From Varanus komodoensis (Eukaryota > Chordata > Lepidosauria > Squamata > Varanidae): DNA of 64,000 bases. Shown one piece after another: positions 63,301-64,000 of the stretch. The position numbers and the translations under genes are program-made. The notes under the pieces are model-generated. The model searched no databases. It was not told the origin of the DNA and worked only from the letters and a program-made list of their open reading frames with translations. Numbering within the stretch: the stretch's first letter is position 1; every line of letters starts with the position of its first letter. The DNA lies in NCBI RefSeq assembly GCF_004798865.1, contig NW_025335268.1, forward strand, positions 37,959,485-38,023,484, written 5' to 3'.

Positions 63301-63313
63301 TCATTGCAGCCAG
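109..63313 (+). CDS. SYNE1: SYNE1 (nesprin-1), partial, 41 spliced coding exons
   Basis: Nesprin-1 is a giant spectrin-repeat protein. In the full-length form it links actin, through N-terminal calponin-homology domains, to SUN proteins of the nuclear envelope through a C-terminal KASH domain (family knowledge; neither end is in this window). Joining the exons listed below gives one open frame of 2,202 codons plus 2 bases. It is made of repeated ~105-120-residue three-helix units with the expected Trp in helix A or C, for example VNDRWQHLLDLIAAR at the end. Recognisable SYNE1 stretches include CKMLTMKAKHATMLLTVTEV, RRAQQRRGIIDSQIRQW and ENKIQLQQMGERLAKASHE. The paralogue SYNE2 was considered, but the wording of these segments fits SYNE1. 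The gene is cut at both window edges, so the first and last exons are not the first and last of the gene. Base composition is AT-rich, as in large vertebrate introns. Confidence in gene identity is very high; single exon edges are less certain where noted. Confidence 0.97.
1425..1568 (+). CDS. SYNE1: SYNE1 exon 2 of window
   Basis: Codes residues 62-109, starting EAVVQYEQYEQEMKH and ending DQISHHE, a charged amphipathic helix pair. Acceptor tctttccag, donor gag|gtaatg. A frame-extended read-through past 1568 is intron and not coding. Confidence 0.96.
1569..6421 (+). other. Intron 2, no recognised element
   Basis: This is the largest intron of the window (4.85 kb). I see no SINE, LINE or gene in it. 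There is a short GT/GC alternating run near 5646-5668 and a C-rich stretch at 4950-5400 that is open in several frames but has no recognisable protein. The 400 bases before exon 3 are somewhat GC-richer than the rest. Confidence 0.6.
6422..6619 (+). CDS. SYNE1: SYNE1 exon 3 of window
   Basis: Codes residues 110-175. The first half, ELAQKIKAYQEQIASLNSKC onwards, is the last helix of a spectrin repeat. From about residue 145 it becomes acidic and Pro/Ser-containing (LLPTHSAHPSVVM), the start of a linker. Acceptor tttcctcag, donor ATG|gtaagc. Intron 3 (6620-7846) holds only a short GTT run near 6903 and otherwise nothing I recognise. Confidence 0.97.
7847..7987 (+). CDS. SYNE1: SYNE1 exon 4 of window, Ser/Pro linker
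   Basis: Codes residues 176-222, MTAGRCHTLLSPVTEESGEE followed by a Thr/Ser/Pro-rich run to ASVNQ. No heptad pattern is visible; it is a disordered linker between spectrin repeats with several Ser-Pro pairs (LSP, SSPP, RSPSP). To my memory the human linker is nearly identical, which is striking for a non-helical stretch. The donor is read as CAG|gtatat at 7988, but a perfect U12-type ATATCCTT starts 2 bases further on (7990), so the exon could end at 7989. Confidence 0.92.
7988..11826 (+). other. Intron 4, odd splice-site pair
   Basis: This 3.8-kb intron has a donor overlapping a U12-type motif and no canonical in-frame AG before exon 5. It contains homopolymer T runs, a short (GTCT)n near 8310-8325, a CA run near 8826, and two 30-base identical copies at 10104-10133 and 10752-10781 that look like tails of one repeat family. 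No gene is recognised. Confidence 0.6.
11824..11991 (+). CDS. SYNE1: SYNE1 exon 5 of window, acceptor uncertain
   Basis: Codes residues 223-278, DIAYYHTLSAEHLQTEASK through WETLKNV, with helix-A Trp in HSWETLKN. The middle (PSTSSSQESCEPVLELAPST) is low-complexity linker. The donor GTG|gtgagt is good. The conserved GAC start at 11824 is preceded by TAT, not AG. A GT-AC reading would start at 11827 in frame and lose the Asp. The exon is 168 bases, so skipping it would keep the frame. The coding content is secure; its 5' edge is not. Confidence 0.82.
12155..12430 (+). mobile_element. L2 LINE 3' end
   Basis: Lies in intron 5. The translation VVAPHLWKNLPREVDL, followed by a run into 'agacctttttattt', is the usual C-terminal end of L2-type ORF2 and its 3' UTR. 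It ends in an AATAAATAAGC tail. The copy is 5'-truncated and diverged. Confidence 0.75.
12904..13065 (+). CDS. SYNE1: SYNE1 exon 6 of window
   Basis: Codes residues 279-332, ISEKQRTLYEALERQQKYQ to PESQMAEHQ; helices A-B of a spectrin repeat. Acceptor tttttcctgtag, donor CAG|gtaaaa. Phase 0 at both ends. Confidence 0.97.
13775..14545 (-). mobile_element. L2 LINE endonuclease fragment
   Basis: Lies in intron 6, reading on the minus strand. The stretch containing GILLLYCSPQYAPD, IPRMIVLGDLNFHAKGADS and DFTAVMTTMGLSHHVIG is the apurinic-endonuclease domain of reptile L2 ORF2 (GDFNxHA motif). Upstream on the same strand is ADLACVMETWVG, the usual preceding segment. About 178 codons stay open, with disruption outside that. 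It is an ordinary dead LINE fragment and no part of SYNE1. Confidence 0.88.
14800..14905 (-). repeat. Reptile LINE/SINE-type 3' tail
   Basis: The pattern 'ctgcccaaaag...ctctctgggtattttacaa' read on the minus strand resembles the 'ctctgggcggtatataaat' tail shared by squamate L2 and SINE copies. Diverged; family not certain. Confidence 0.45.
15115..15272 (-). repeat. Reptile LINE/SINE-type 3' tail next to exon 7
   Basis: T-rich (the rc of an A-rich tail) followed by 'actgctctctgggcagttgaca' in shape, then A-rich sequence. This is the squamate L2/SINE 3'-tail pattern on the minus strand. It stops about 36 bases before the exon 7 acceptor, so branch site and pyrimidine tract lie just after it. 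Confidence 0.5.
15309..15503 (+). CDS. SYNE1: SYNE1 exon 7 of window
   Basis: Codes residues 333-397, ALIDEILMLQDEICELQTSL to KASGKQQLLE, spectrin-repeat helices B-C. Acceptor ttcgccag, donor GAG|gtatga. Confidence 0.97.
16015..16150 (+). mobile_element. BovB (RTE) LINE 3' end
   Basis: Lies in intron 7. The run 'ccataaaggaagccat..ccttgagtttgcaaga', then 'gttgcc..taagttggagatgacttgatggcaca' and an acaacaa end, is the terminal ORF2/3' UTR of the BovB/RTE family common in squamates. The copy is heavily 5'-truncated. Confidence 0.75.
16308..16481 (+). CDS. SYNE1: SYNE1 exon 8 of window
   Basis: Codes residues 398-455. The segment EVDELDHWLLNTKATLDTAL carries the helix-A Trp, and DMDSQLIDCQ closes the exon. 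With exon 9 it makes one full spectrin repeat (122 residues). Acceptor gattactag, donor CAG|gtgaaa. Confidence 0.97.
17005..17220 (-). mobile_element. L2 LINE reverse-transcriptase fragment
   Basis: Read on the minus strand this follows the L2 RT segment around YADDTQLYIS and LNPDKTEVLLV (here degenerate). On the plus strand it is the familiar '...gattgagcttcattttattagtcatcatccag...' pattern. It is old and interrupted. Confidence 0.6.
17991..18028 (+). repeat. (GGAGA)n microsatellite
   Basis: About seven perfect GGAGA units in intron 8. Confidence 0.97.
18068..18109. repeat. Perfect 15-bp inverted repeat
   Basis: Arms 18068-18082 and 18095-18109 are exact reverse complements (centre AAGCCAGGATC / GATCCTGGCTT) with a 12-base loop. 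May be part of an unnamed short repeat. Confidence 0.9.
18110..19336 (+). other. Distal intron 8, nothing recognised
   Basis: No known repeat family was seen from the inverted repeat to exon 9. There is a purine-rich stretch near 18890-18980. Confidence 0.55.
19337..19528 (+). CDS. SYNE1: SYNE1 exon 9 of window
   Basis: Codes residues 456-519, NMLVEIEQKVVALSELSVHN to VLHEKQINIQ, helices B-C of the repeat begun in exon 8. Acceptor gctgcttcag; donor CAA|gtaaga. Confidence 0.97.
20737..20870 (+). mobile_element. tRNA-derived SINE, decayed
   Basis: Lies in intron 9. An A-box-like GGTGTAGTAGTTAG (20741 on), then 'ggaccaggatctaggaggcctgggcttc' in the place of the B box, and a degenerate 'gggtcactctgcc' body follow the tRNA-SINE layout common in squamates. 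Pol III boxes are degraded. This is not a tRNA gene. Confidence 0.65.
21065..21196 (+). CDS. SYNE1: SYNE1 exon 10 of window
   Basis: Codes residues 520-563, GALQEKEEYEADLVSSQSPS then VQEWLAQARLARSQQQQSS, with helix-A Trp. The acceptor is a NAGNAG (aagcag|GGA): using the first AG would add one Gln. I chose the second AG because it gives the conserved Q|G junction. Donor AGA|gtgagt. Intron 10 (21197-22530) has no recognised element. Confidence 0.95.
22531..22637 (+). CDS. SYNE1: SYNE1 exon 11 of window
   Basis: Codes residues 564-599 with exon 12 sharing a codon: ELEKELAEQKSLLRSVASRG EEILTQQ, then a variable loop STPDNPCPS. The donor AAG|gtgtcg at 22638 leaves phase 2, which is what exon 12 requires. 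Intron 11 (22638-23473) shows nothing recognisable. Confidence 0.92.
23474..23630 (+). CDS. SYNE1: SYNE1 exon 12 of window
   Basis: Begins with the last base of a Ser codon, then KKADVLTQELSFEGEKPSVE and MKMKWESLHQEFSIKHRLL to EQEQEQP. It carries the helix-C Trp of the repeat. Acceptor ttccatcacag, donor CCA|gtaagt. Exons 11 and 12 together are 264 bases, in frame. Confidence 0.96.
23892..24023 (+). CDS. SYNE1: SYNE1 exon 13 of window
   Basis: Codes residues 652-695, VYSRPNRLVSGLPLHKQEGL to NDTFEEMFFK. It is a linker-like segment of low helical content between repeats. Acceptor ctcttcacag, donor AAG|gtataa. The next intron is 226 bp and contains a long pyrimidine tract. Confidence 0.95.
24142..24194 (+). 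repeat. Pyrimidine-rich (TC)n tract in intron 13
   Basis: An almost pure C/T tract of about 50 bases in a 226-bp intron, ending some 55 bases before the exon 14 acceptor. It could bind PTB-type splicing factors; that is inference only. Confidence 0.85.
24250..24405 (+). CDS. SYNE1: SYNE1 exon 14 of window
   Basis: Codes residues 696-747. FEQKLYSGISATSSWLDGVE carries the helix-A Trp; it ends TETGLYNQE. Acceptor gcctttttag, donor GAA|gtaagt. Intron 14 (24406-25316) has no recognised repeat. Confidence 0.97.
25317..25526 (+). CDS. SYNE1: SYNE1 exon 15 of window
   Basis: Codes residues 748-817, TLAKDIKEMTEKMDKNKNLF to MKERLQLILSFQ, helices B-C. Acceptor tatattccag, donor CAG|gtaaat. Intron 15 (25527-26698) has no recognised element. 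Confidence 0.97.
26699..26800 (+). CDS. SYNE1: SYNE1 exon 16 of window
   Basis: Short exon for residues 818-851, NDLKLMFTSLADNKYIALQK to PEKEQMQ, a helix-A segment without Trp. Acceptor ttctgacag, donor CAG|gtacag. Confidence 0.96.
27362..27401. repeat. Perfect 17-bp inverted repeat, 6-base loop
   Basis: Intron 16. Arms 27362-27378 and 27385-27401 are exact reverse complements (AGTTAGCTCACTGGTCT on the left), loop TGTGTT. No known family recognised. Confidence 0.93.
27630..27749 (+). CDS. SYNE1: SYNE1 exon 17 of window
   Basis: Codes residues 852-891, AIQQAEDALKELDTGISELK to MQELSKLQ, helix B of a repeat. Acceptor ccttatatag, donor CAG|gtaagg. Confidence 0.97.
27793..28800 (-). mobile_element. 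CR1 LINE, RT and 3' end
   Basis: Lies in intron 17. On the minus strand it runs from an RT part (degenerate forms of RDDPGNYRPVSLTS and YLDFSKAFDKVPHD) through WAESKIIKFNWDKYHVLH and FSLEKRRLKKYMIAFFK-like segments. It reaches the 3' end near 27793, where 'gggtcattggatccaaccacctgc' is the inverted CR1 terminal signature. Many changes; old and 5'-truncated. Confidence 0.85.
28836..28859 (-). repeat. Short interstitial telomeric repeat
   Basis: Four TAACCC units, the second with one mismatch (TAATCC), equal to TTAGGG on the minus strand. It lies 36 bases beyond the CR1 copy, deep inside an intron. Confidence 0.9.
28865..30098 (+). other. Distal intron 17, nothing recognised
   Basis: Contains two long C runs (near 29030-29041 and 29669-29679). 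An apparent ORF that runs into exon 18 is intronic before 30099. No repeat family or gene recognised. Confidence 0.55.
30099..30299 (+). CDS. SYNE1: SYNE1 exon 18 of window
   Basis: Codes residues 892-958: DMYDELIMIIGSRRSGLNQN, then LKGQYEQALQDLADLIETGK and ending LLDKHK. Spectrin-repeat helices; strongly conserved wording for SYNE1. Acceptor acatgccag, donor AAG|gtacaa. The open frame extends upstream into the intron without a stop, but SYNE1 homology starts at 30099. Confidence 0.97.
30300..31512 (+). other. Intron 18, nothing recognised
   Basis: AT-rich, 1.2 kb. No repeat family or RNA gene seen. Confidence 0.5.
31513..31686 (+). CDS. SYNE1: SYNE1 exon 19 of window
   Basis: Codes residues 959-1016, EYFQGLESHVILTETLFRKI to KRGVELEYILE, helix B-C. 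Acceptor aatctcacag, donor GAG|gtagga. Intron 19 (31687-32222) has nothing recognised. Confidence 0.97.
32223..32354 (+). CDS. SYNE1: SYNE1 exon 20 of window
   Basis: Codes residues 1017-1060, TWTHLEGDYQEVVRQLETVE to DRIALYQ, with helix-A Trp at its start. Acceptor cttttgcag, donor CAG|gtacct. Intron 20 (32355-33459) has an L2-like tail near 32720-32830 at best. Confidence 0.97.
33460..33656 (+). CDS. SYNE1: SYNE1 exon 21 of window
   Basis: Codes residues 1061-1126: HLKSSLTEYQAKLYQVLDDG to ETILKHWT plus two bases of an Arg codon. GEHWLNN and KHWTR carry helix Trp residues. Acceptor tcaccacag, donor AAG|gtatgg, phase 2. Confidence 0.97.
34250..34382 (+). CDS. SYNE1: SYNE1 exon 22 of window
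   Basis: Completes the Arg codon, then YQSESTELIHWLQSAMDRLE, FWTQQSVTVPQELEMVRDHL and NAFL. Acceptor ttctcatag, donor TTG|gtaggt. Near-identical to remembered mammalian SYNE1. Confidence 0.97.
34732..34914 (+). CDS. SYNE1: SYNE1 exon 23 of window
   Basis: Codes residues 1171-1231: EFSKEVDAKSSQKSTVLSTG to QIDNQWTELL and EKLHQ. Helix-C Trp in NQWTELL. Acceptor tactttcag, donor CAG|gtaaga. Confidence 0.97.
35007..35375. repeat. Target-site duplication of Sauria SINE
   Basis: The 14-base flanks at 35007-35020 and 35362-35375 differ only at one base (G/A). Included so that the insertion boundaries are explicit. Confidence 0.9.
35021..35361 (+). mobile_element. Sauria SINE, full length
   Basis: A tRNA-derived SINE specific to squamates. 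A box TGGCGCAGTGG at 35031-35041; B box GGTTCGAATCT at 35078-35088. The body contains the known order 'tgctcc..cccagctcctgccaacct', 'gcaagtagataaa.aggtaccac' and 'catgctggccacatgac'. It ends with '..ggactttaatgtcaaggggaaacttttacctttac'. It is flanked by a 14-base target-site duplication (35007-35020 ATGGCTAGCTGAAA; 35362-35375, one mismatch). Its presence fixes the host as a squamate. Complete at both ends, so not a very old copy. Confidence 0.95.
35376..37127 (+). other. Intron 23 after the SINE, nothing recognised
   Basis: 1.7 kb; open frames in it have no recognisable protein and overlap on both strands. Some L2-like tail traces near 35985-36010 are too weak to call. Confidence 0.5.
37128..37277 (+). 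CDS. SYNE1: SYNE1 exon 24 of window
   Basis: Codes residues 1232-1281: LQMDKLPSRHAITEVMSWIS to QDYLQKYK, with helix Trp in MSWISLMEN. Acceptor tctttacag, donor AAG|gtaagt. Intron 24 (37278-38279) has open frames on both strands (37599-38027 and 37772-38242) that look accidental. Confidence 0.97.
38280..38456 (+). CDS. SYNE1: SYNE1 exon 25 of window
   Basis: Codes residues 1282-1340: GFKIDVNCKQLTVDFVNQSV, then LQISSQDVESKRSDKTDFAE and MNRRWQVLQGLITEK. Acceptor tttcaccag, donor AAG|gtgatg. The next intron is only 114 bp, the shortest here. Confidence 0.97.
38571..38726 (+). CDS. SYNE1: SYNE1 exon 26 of window
   Basis: Codes residues 1341-1392: IQLLEGFLESWTEYENNIQC to QNALKDCQ, helix A with Trp pair (SWTEY, AWFETQ). 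Acceptor ctttttcag, donor CAG|gtaaca. Confidence 0.97.
39137..39174 (+). repeat. (CAAG)n microsatellite
   Basis: About nine uninterrupted CAAG units in intron 26, followed by CAAAC units. Confidence 0.97.
40585..40850 (+). mobile_element. L2 LINE 3' end
   Basis: Intron 26. 'tggaatgcgctccccagagaggtccacctggtgcc', 'ggcaccaggctaagacctttttattt', then 'gtgagccaccccgaggcttt' and an AATAAATAAA end: the C-terminal end of ORF2 plus 3' UTR and tail of a reptile L2. Plus strand, 5'-truncated. Confidence 0.85.
41045..41265 (+). mobile_element. CR1-like reptile LINE 3' end
   Basis: Intron 26. 'gtgcctctgagtaccagttgctggggag', a cluster of ctgttcctgtcctgcagg, then 'gaatgctggacaaaagatctgatccagca' follow a terminal sequence that I know from reptile repeats with a TTCTTATG-type end. 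Assignment to CR1 rather than another LINE is by memory of the ending and not certain. Confidence 0.5.
42145..42300 (-). mobile_element. L2 LINE 3' tail
   Basis: 'tttatttattttatttattaaaacatttttatgccgcccc..cgaagcctcggggcggcttaca' is the inverse of the L2 3' tail seen at 40780-40850. Minus strand, tail only, A-rich beyond. Confidence 0.8.
42740..42895 (+). CDS. SYNE1: SYNE1 exon 27 of window
   Basis: Codes residues 1393-1444: ELEEQIKAKEKEVEKVEQSG to HSWANLDHM, helix B with helix-C Trp. Acceptor tttctttcag, donor ATG|gtaagc. Intron 27 (42896-43497) nothing recognised. Confidence 0.97.
43498..43668 (+). CDS. SYNE1: SYNE1 exon 28 of window
   Basis: Codes residues 1445-1501: VGQLKILLQSVLDIWSSYKA to EAVKIQVDNLQ. 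Acceptor tttgtcag, donor CAG|gtaaga. Helix-A Trp in DIWSSYK. Confidence 0.97.
43953..44086 (+). CDS. SYNE1: SYNE1 exon 29 of window
   Basis: Codes residues 1502-1545, NLQDELEKKDHSLQKFGSVT to LKEMNL plus two bases of an Arg codon. Acceptor tctatgtttag, donor AAG|gtatga, phase 2. Intron 29 (44087-44690) carries a LINE-type tail near 44385-44520. Confidence 0.96.
44385..44520 (-). repeat. LINE/SINE 3' tail and (AAC)n
   Basis: 'atttatttatttaaagtttttacatg' followed by a 'cactaggtcccaggatggtgataca' pattern and an (AAC)n run at 44500-44520. A diverged inverted LINE/SINE tail; family uncertain. Confidence 0.5.
44691..44895 (+). CDS. SYNE1: SYNE1 exon 30 of window
   Basis: Completes the Arg codon, then WNNLLEEIAEHLHSSKGLLQ to DIADDEVTTWIQDSN. 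Two helix Trp residues (RWNNLL, QLWQKY). Acceptor attgccag, donor AAT|gtaagt. Exons 29-30 together are 339 bases, in frame. Confidence 0.97.
45301..45338 (+). repeat. (CTGT)n microsatellite
   Basis: Nine or so CTGT units with no interruption, at the start of the next L2 tail. Confidence 0.97.
45339..45480 (-). mobile_element. L2-type LINE 3' tail
   Basis: 'gctgttccatagccaaaggctctctgggaggcttacagtg', then A-rich DNA, read as the inverse of the L2/LINE tail. Follows the (CTGT)n directly. Confidence 0.6.
45541..45970 (-). mobile_element. L2 LINE 3' region, longer copy
   Basis: Starts with (TTTG)n at 45541-45573, then 'ttatatgccgtccccattg.tacacagcctcgagatggctcaca', 'ggtcttgacttgg' and a 'ggaggagaattcca..ggtgaggtgcaatggccaagaaggccc' run. 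This is the usual inverse order of L2 tail, ORF2 end and upstream 3' part. Minus strand. Confidence 0.8.
46235..46815 (+). mobile_element. CR1 LINE, internally shortened
   Basis: Intron 30. Starts in RT with SHLTNLLEFFENANKLMERG and SPIDIVCLDFQKVFNKA (RT motif LDFxKAFD region). It skips much of the normal body and ends at 46738-46815 with 'gtgggttgaactccatggcc..caactctactattctatgattctat', the CR1 3' end with ATTCTATG-type repeat. Plus strand. Confidence 0.85.
46816..47408 (+). other. Intron 30 distal part, nothing recognised
   Basis: No family recognised between the CR1 end and exon 31. Confidence 0.5.
47409..47591 (+). CDS. SYNE1: SYNE1 exon 31 of window
   Basis: Codes residues 1615-1675: DLLKGMKTVQDSLLVLHELG to LGRQQSVLQ, with an Ala-rich stretch PSAAAALQSGQ in the middle. 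Acceptor ttctgcag, donor CAG|gtagga. Confidence 0.97.
48277..48307. repeat. Perfect 12-bp inverted repeat
   Basis: Intron 31: arms CCTGTAAGATAG (48277-48288) and its exact reverse complement (48296-48307), 7-base loop. Confidence 0.9.
48785..48931 (+). CDS. SYNE1: SYNE1 exon 32 of window
   Basis: Codes residues 1676-1724: AGVQDYQTFTKSLGELEDWI to IQNRMEELK, helix-A Trp in EDWIAQAEE. Acceptor aaatctaag, donor AAA|gtgagt. Confidence 0.97.
49700..49985 (+). mobile_element. L2 LINE 3' end
   Basis: Intron 32. 'agtggcaccccagctatggaacctgctccccaaaccc', 'accaagaccttttaattt', 'gtaagctgtctagagatc', A-rich tail. Plus strand, diverged. Confidence 0.7.
50630..50905 (-). mobile_element. CR1 LINE 3' end
   Basis: Intron 32. 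'actggttccattgtcagactgctgttgcagtcaagacatttctcctagtgttcagcagacatc..ccttctgtaacttgtgacc' is the inverted CR1 3'-terminal pattern. No RT part; 5'-truncated and old. Confidence 0.7.
51215..51369 (+). CDS. SYNE1: SYNE1 exon 33 of window
   Basis: Codes residues 1725-1775: RQMLKFSSMAPDLDRLNELG to SSQTTERF and two bases of Ser. Helix-C Trp in RRWSMISSQ. Acceptor tctttacag, donor CAG|gtgagg, phase 2. Confidence 0.96.
51628..51965 (-). mobile_element. L2 LINE 3' end, well kept
   Basis: Intron 33. TTTA-rich start, 'tctatgccgccccc..cctcggggtggctcaca', A-rich body, 'aggtcttagcctggcgcc', 'cggcgccaggcagacctctctggggagcacattccatag' and 'gaaagccctcctctgg'. This is the inverse of the 3' tail and end of ORF2 of a reptile L2, with a clearer order of parts than the other copies. 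Minus strand. Confidence 0.9.
51966..52904 (+). other. Intron 33 middle, nothing recognised
   Basis: Open frames on both strands near 52450-52800 overlap each other and look accidental. A tail-like stretch near 52030-52080 is too weak to name. Confidence 0.5.
52905..53245 (-). mobile_element. BovB (RTE) LINE ORF2 3' end
   Basis: On the minus strand the segment includes SKMIKLKLYFGHITRRRDSE, matching the BovB C-terminal GHI(M)RR block. It then runs to the terminal 'gggtcgccagaattgggagatgacttgctggcactta'. Squamate BovB 3' end, 5'-truncated, diverged. Confidence 0.8.
53476..53623 (+). CDS. SYNE1: SYNE1 exon 34 of window
   Basis: Completes a Ser codon, then KLQSFMLQQQTFLEKCESWM to LLLEQQRAHE. 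The conserved H-E|L junction requires the donor GAG|gcaagt at 53624, so intron 34 is GC-AG. Acceptor cgttgcag. No repeat family was recognised in intron 34 (53624-55308). Confidence 0.95.
55309..55403 (+). CDS. SYNE1: SYNE1 exon 35 of window
   Basis: Short exon: LFQAEMFSRQQILHSIIMDG to QVDD and two bases of Arg. Acceptor tgcactag, donor CAG|gtaagg, phase 2. Confidence 0.96.
55951..56165 (+). mobile_element. tRNA-derived SINE (MIR-like body)
   Basis: Intron 35. A box TGATGCAGTGG at 55963-55973, B box GAGTTCTAGCC at 56006-56016, then 'ggtgactttgggccagtca', 'cagcctaacctacctcacagggttgttg', 'gtaagccactttgag'. It is the common reptile CORE/MIR-like SINE layout. Moderately diverged. Confidence 0.85.
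56215..56428 (+). mobile_element. L2 LINE 3' tail abutting exon 36
   Basis: AT-rich run, then 'gtgagccgccccgaggcttcggcaaggggcggcatagaaatg' and an (AAAT)n run at 56397-56428. Plus strand. Only 24 bases separate its end from the exon 36 acceptor. Confidence 0.85.
56453..56687 (+). CDS. SYNE1: SYNE1 exon 36 of window
   Basis: Completes an Arg codon, then DEFNLKLALLSNQWQGVIRR, RGIIDSQIRQWQRYREMAEK, LRKWLVEV to ALLDEMQ. Very close to remembered human sequence except near CQTASGLGK. It has several Trp, so end of one repeat and start of the next. Acceptor tctctttcag, donor CAG|gtacat. Intron 36 (56688-57756) shows nothing recognised. Confidence 0.98.
57757..57951 (+). CDS. SYNE1: SYNE1 exon 37 of window
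   Basis: Codes residues 1936-2000: LKEKVLLRQQGSYILTVEGG to EEQKKQLTFLLN. Helix Trp in ERWKLASLR. Acceptor atctccacag, donor AAT|gtaagc. Confidence 0.97.
57952..59500 (+). other. Intron 37, one repeat-like stretch
   Basis: The stretch 58880-59350 ('...ggttcagagagccagaagc...caatccagagtcaag...') resembles ends of unnamed reptile interspersed repeats with repeated 'cagagtcaag' wording. I cannot name its class. Otherwise no feature seen. Confidence 0.35.
59501..59517 (+). promoter_or_regulatory. All-C polypyrimidine tract and acceptor of exon 38
   Basis: Twelve consecutive C (59501-59512) followed by TTCAG form the acceptor. The tract is C-only apart from two T. Confidence 0.9.
59518..59643 (+). 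CDS. SYNE1: SYNE1 exon 38 of window
   Basis: Codes residues 2001-2042: DWEKCEKGISDSFEKLKSFK to HTEQIRCK. Helix-A Trp at residue 2. Donor AAG|gtaaaa. Confidence 0.97.
60217..60322 (+). mobile_element. Sauropsid interspersed repeat (end fragment)
   Basis: 'gcaccatagagactgacacatttatcctggcaaaagattttgtgaactacagcccacttcat' matches a very common turtle/crocodile/squamate repeat end (consensus-like 'gcaccttagagactaacaaattta..cataagctttcgtgggctacagcccacttcatcag'). Family class not certain. It ends 20 bases before exon 39. Confidence 0.7.
60343..60498 (+). CDS. SYNE1: SYNE1 exon 39 of window
   Basis: Codes residues 2043-2094: ELESTAEGWTDDLSHLALLK to HRQWEELCHQ. Helix Trp in EGWTDD and RQWEEL. Acceptor gaaatctag, donor CAG|gtaatg. 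Confidence 0.97.
60499..62228 (+). other. Intron 39, nothing recognised
   Basis: 1.7 kb with a C run near 61897-61906 and a CTC run near 61330. The open frame 60839-61213 has no recognisable protein. No repeat family called. Confidence 0.5.
62229..62387 (+). CDS. SYNE1: SYNE1 exon 40 of window
   Basis: Codes residues 2095-2147: VSLRRQQVSERLNEWAVFSE, KNKELCEWLTQMESKVSQNG to EEMIEKLKK. Nearly identical to remembered human sequence. Acceptor gctttaag, donor AAG|gtacat. Intron 40 (62388-63146) nothing recognised. Confidence 0.97.
63147..63313 (+). CDS. SYNE1: SYNE1 exon 41 of window (last seen)
   Basis: Codes residues 2148-2202: DYQDEIAVAQENKIQLQQMG, ERLAKASHESKALEIEYKLG to LLDLIAA plus two bases of Arg. 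Helix-C Trp in DRWQHLL. Acceptor tgttatccag, donor CAG|gtaaaa, phase 2. The next exon is outside the window. Confidence 0.97.
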
Positions 63314-63700
63314 GTAAAATAGATTAACCTTTTATAAGATATGGAACTATGTCCTTTAAAATCACAGGATTCTGGGCAAAGAGTTGAAACTTTGCCTTAG
63401 CTAGCTATCAGCACTATTGATACTTATTCTTTATAATCAGTTGTTTCTGACAATTTCTGGTTTTGTTTTGATCCCAGCAAGCTGCCAGGGTCACTTAACA
63501 TATGACTATAGGTTTTTAAGGGTATATAGTCCCAGTGTTTCATTTACCAGTTTCACTTAGCATATTTTCATGTATCCAGTCTAAATCCCAACAAACTAAA
63601 TGTTTCGCAAGGATAGTTTTCCTCTACTTCAGATGTCTCACATTCCATCACTGGCATGCCAGAGATGTCTCAGTCTGACAATAAAGAAAGCTAGGCAACT

Positions 63701-63735
63701 GTATGTATGTATGTATGTATGTATGTATGTATGTA
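63701..63735 (+). repeat. (GTAT)n microsatellite
   Basis: Eight to nine GTAT units, followed by an A/T-rich 'ttataaaaacatttttatgtc' like an inverted L2 tail. Confidence 0.97.
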
Positions 63736-63967
63736 TTTATAAAAACATTTTTATGTCTGTGAATTAGCAAATCCATTTTATGTTACTTAAATACAGAGAT
63801 CCAGGCCAAGTTATACTTTTTCTGTGTGCACAGAACCATTGGAATCACATAGTTCCATTTAAGTTCACAGAATGTTCCAATATATACATGGAACATACAT
63901 TAATCCTTGCATATAAGAAATAACTCTCAGTGTGCCTGCATTGAGTGCACACAAGTCATTCAGAATT

Positions 63968-64000
63968 GGTTACATTTGTATCCCACCTTTTTCCAAGGAT
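63968..64000 (-). repeat. Start of a SINE/LINE 3' tail, cut by the window edge
   Basis: 'acatttgtatcccacctttttccaagg' follows the inverted tail of common reptile SINEs ('tttatatcccacctttcctccaagg'). The rest lies beyond the window. Confidence 0.55.

Noticed and set aside
109-63313. SYNE2 (nesprin-2) as the gene
   Set aside because: The wording of the exons, such as MTAGRCHTLL and RRAQQRRGIIDSQ, fits SYNE1 in memory. A protein search would settle it; I expect SYNE1 as best hit.

Overview
The window is vertebrate nuclear DNA carrying one large, multi-exon, plus-strand gene that runs off both ends. The joined exons give about 2,200 residues that match nesprin-1 (SYNE1, nuclear-envelope spectrin-repeat protein 1), in the spectrin-repeat rod of its C-terminal third. 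Homology is judged by reading against remembered SYNE1 protein, not by a search. The interspersed repeats point to a squamate reptile (lizard or snake): a full-length Sauria SINE with target-site duplication, BovB 3' ends, many L2 3' ends with the reptile 'gccgcccc...ggggcggc' tail, and CR1 fragments. Species cannot be told.

Layout: 41 coding exons lie between 109 and 63313 (6,608 coding bases). They are separated by introns from 114 bp (38457-38570) to about 4.9 kb (1569-6421). Exons 1-2 (109-1568) finish one spectrin-repeat region. Exons 3-5 (6422-11991) hold the end of a repeat followed by a Ser/Pro-rich, non-helical linker. Exons 6-41 (12904-63313) are an almost unbroken chain of spectrin-type three-helix repeats. 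Most introns are phase 0. Five exon junctions (11/12, 21/22, 29/30, 33/34, 35/36) and the last donor are phase 2. No start codon, KASH domain, promoter, poly(A) site or second gene is in the window.

Splice sites are canonical GT-AG except in three places. Introns 1 and 34 begin with GC in the strong context AG|GCAAGT. Intron 4 has an odd pair: its donor overlaps a perfect U12-type ATATCCTT, and no in-frame canonical AG precedes the conserved start of exon 5.

The introns hold L2, CR1, BovB and tRNA-derived SINE copies, microsatellites, a short interstitial telomeric repeat and three perfect inverted repeats. Several repeats end within 20-40 bp of an exon and now form part of its acceptor region. 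I did not find a new gene system; the most notable points are the splice-site oddities and the exon-hugging repeats.
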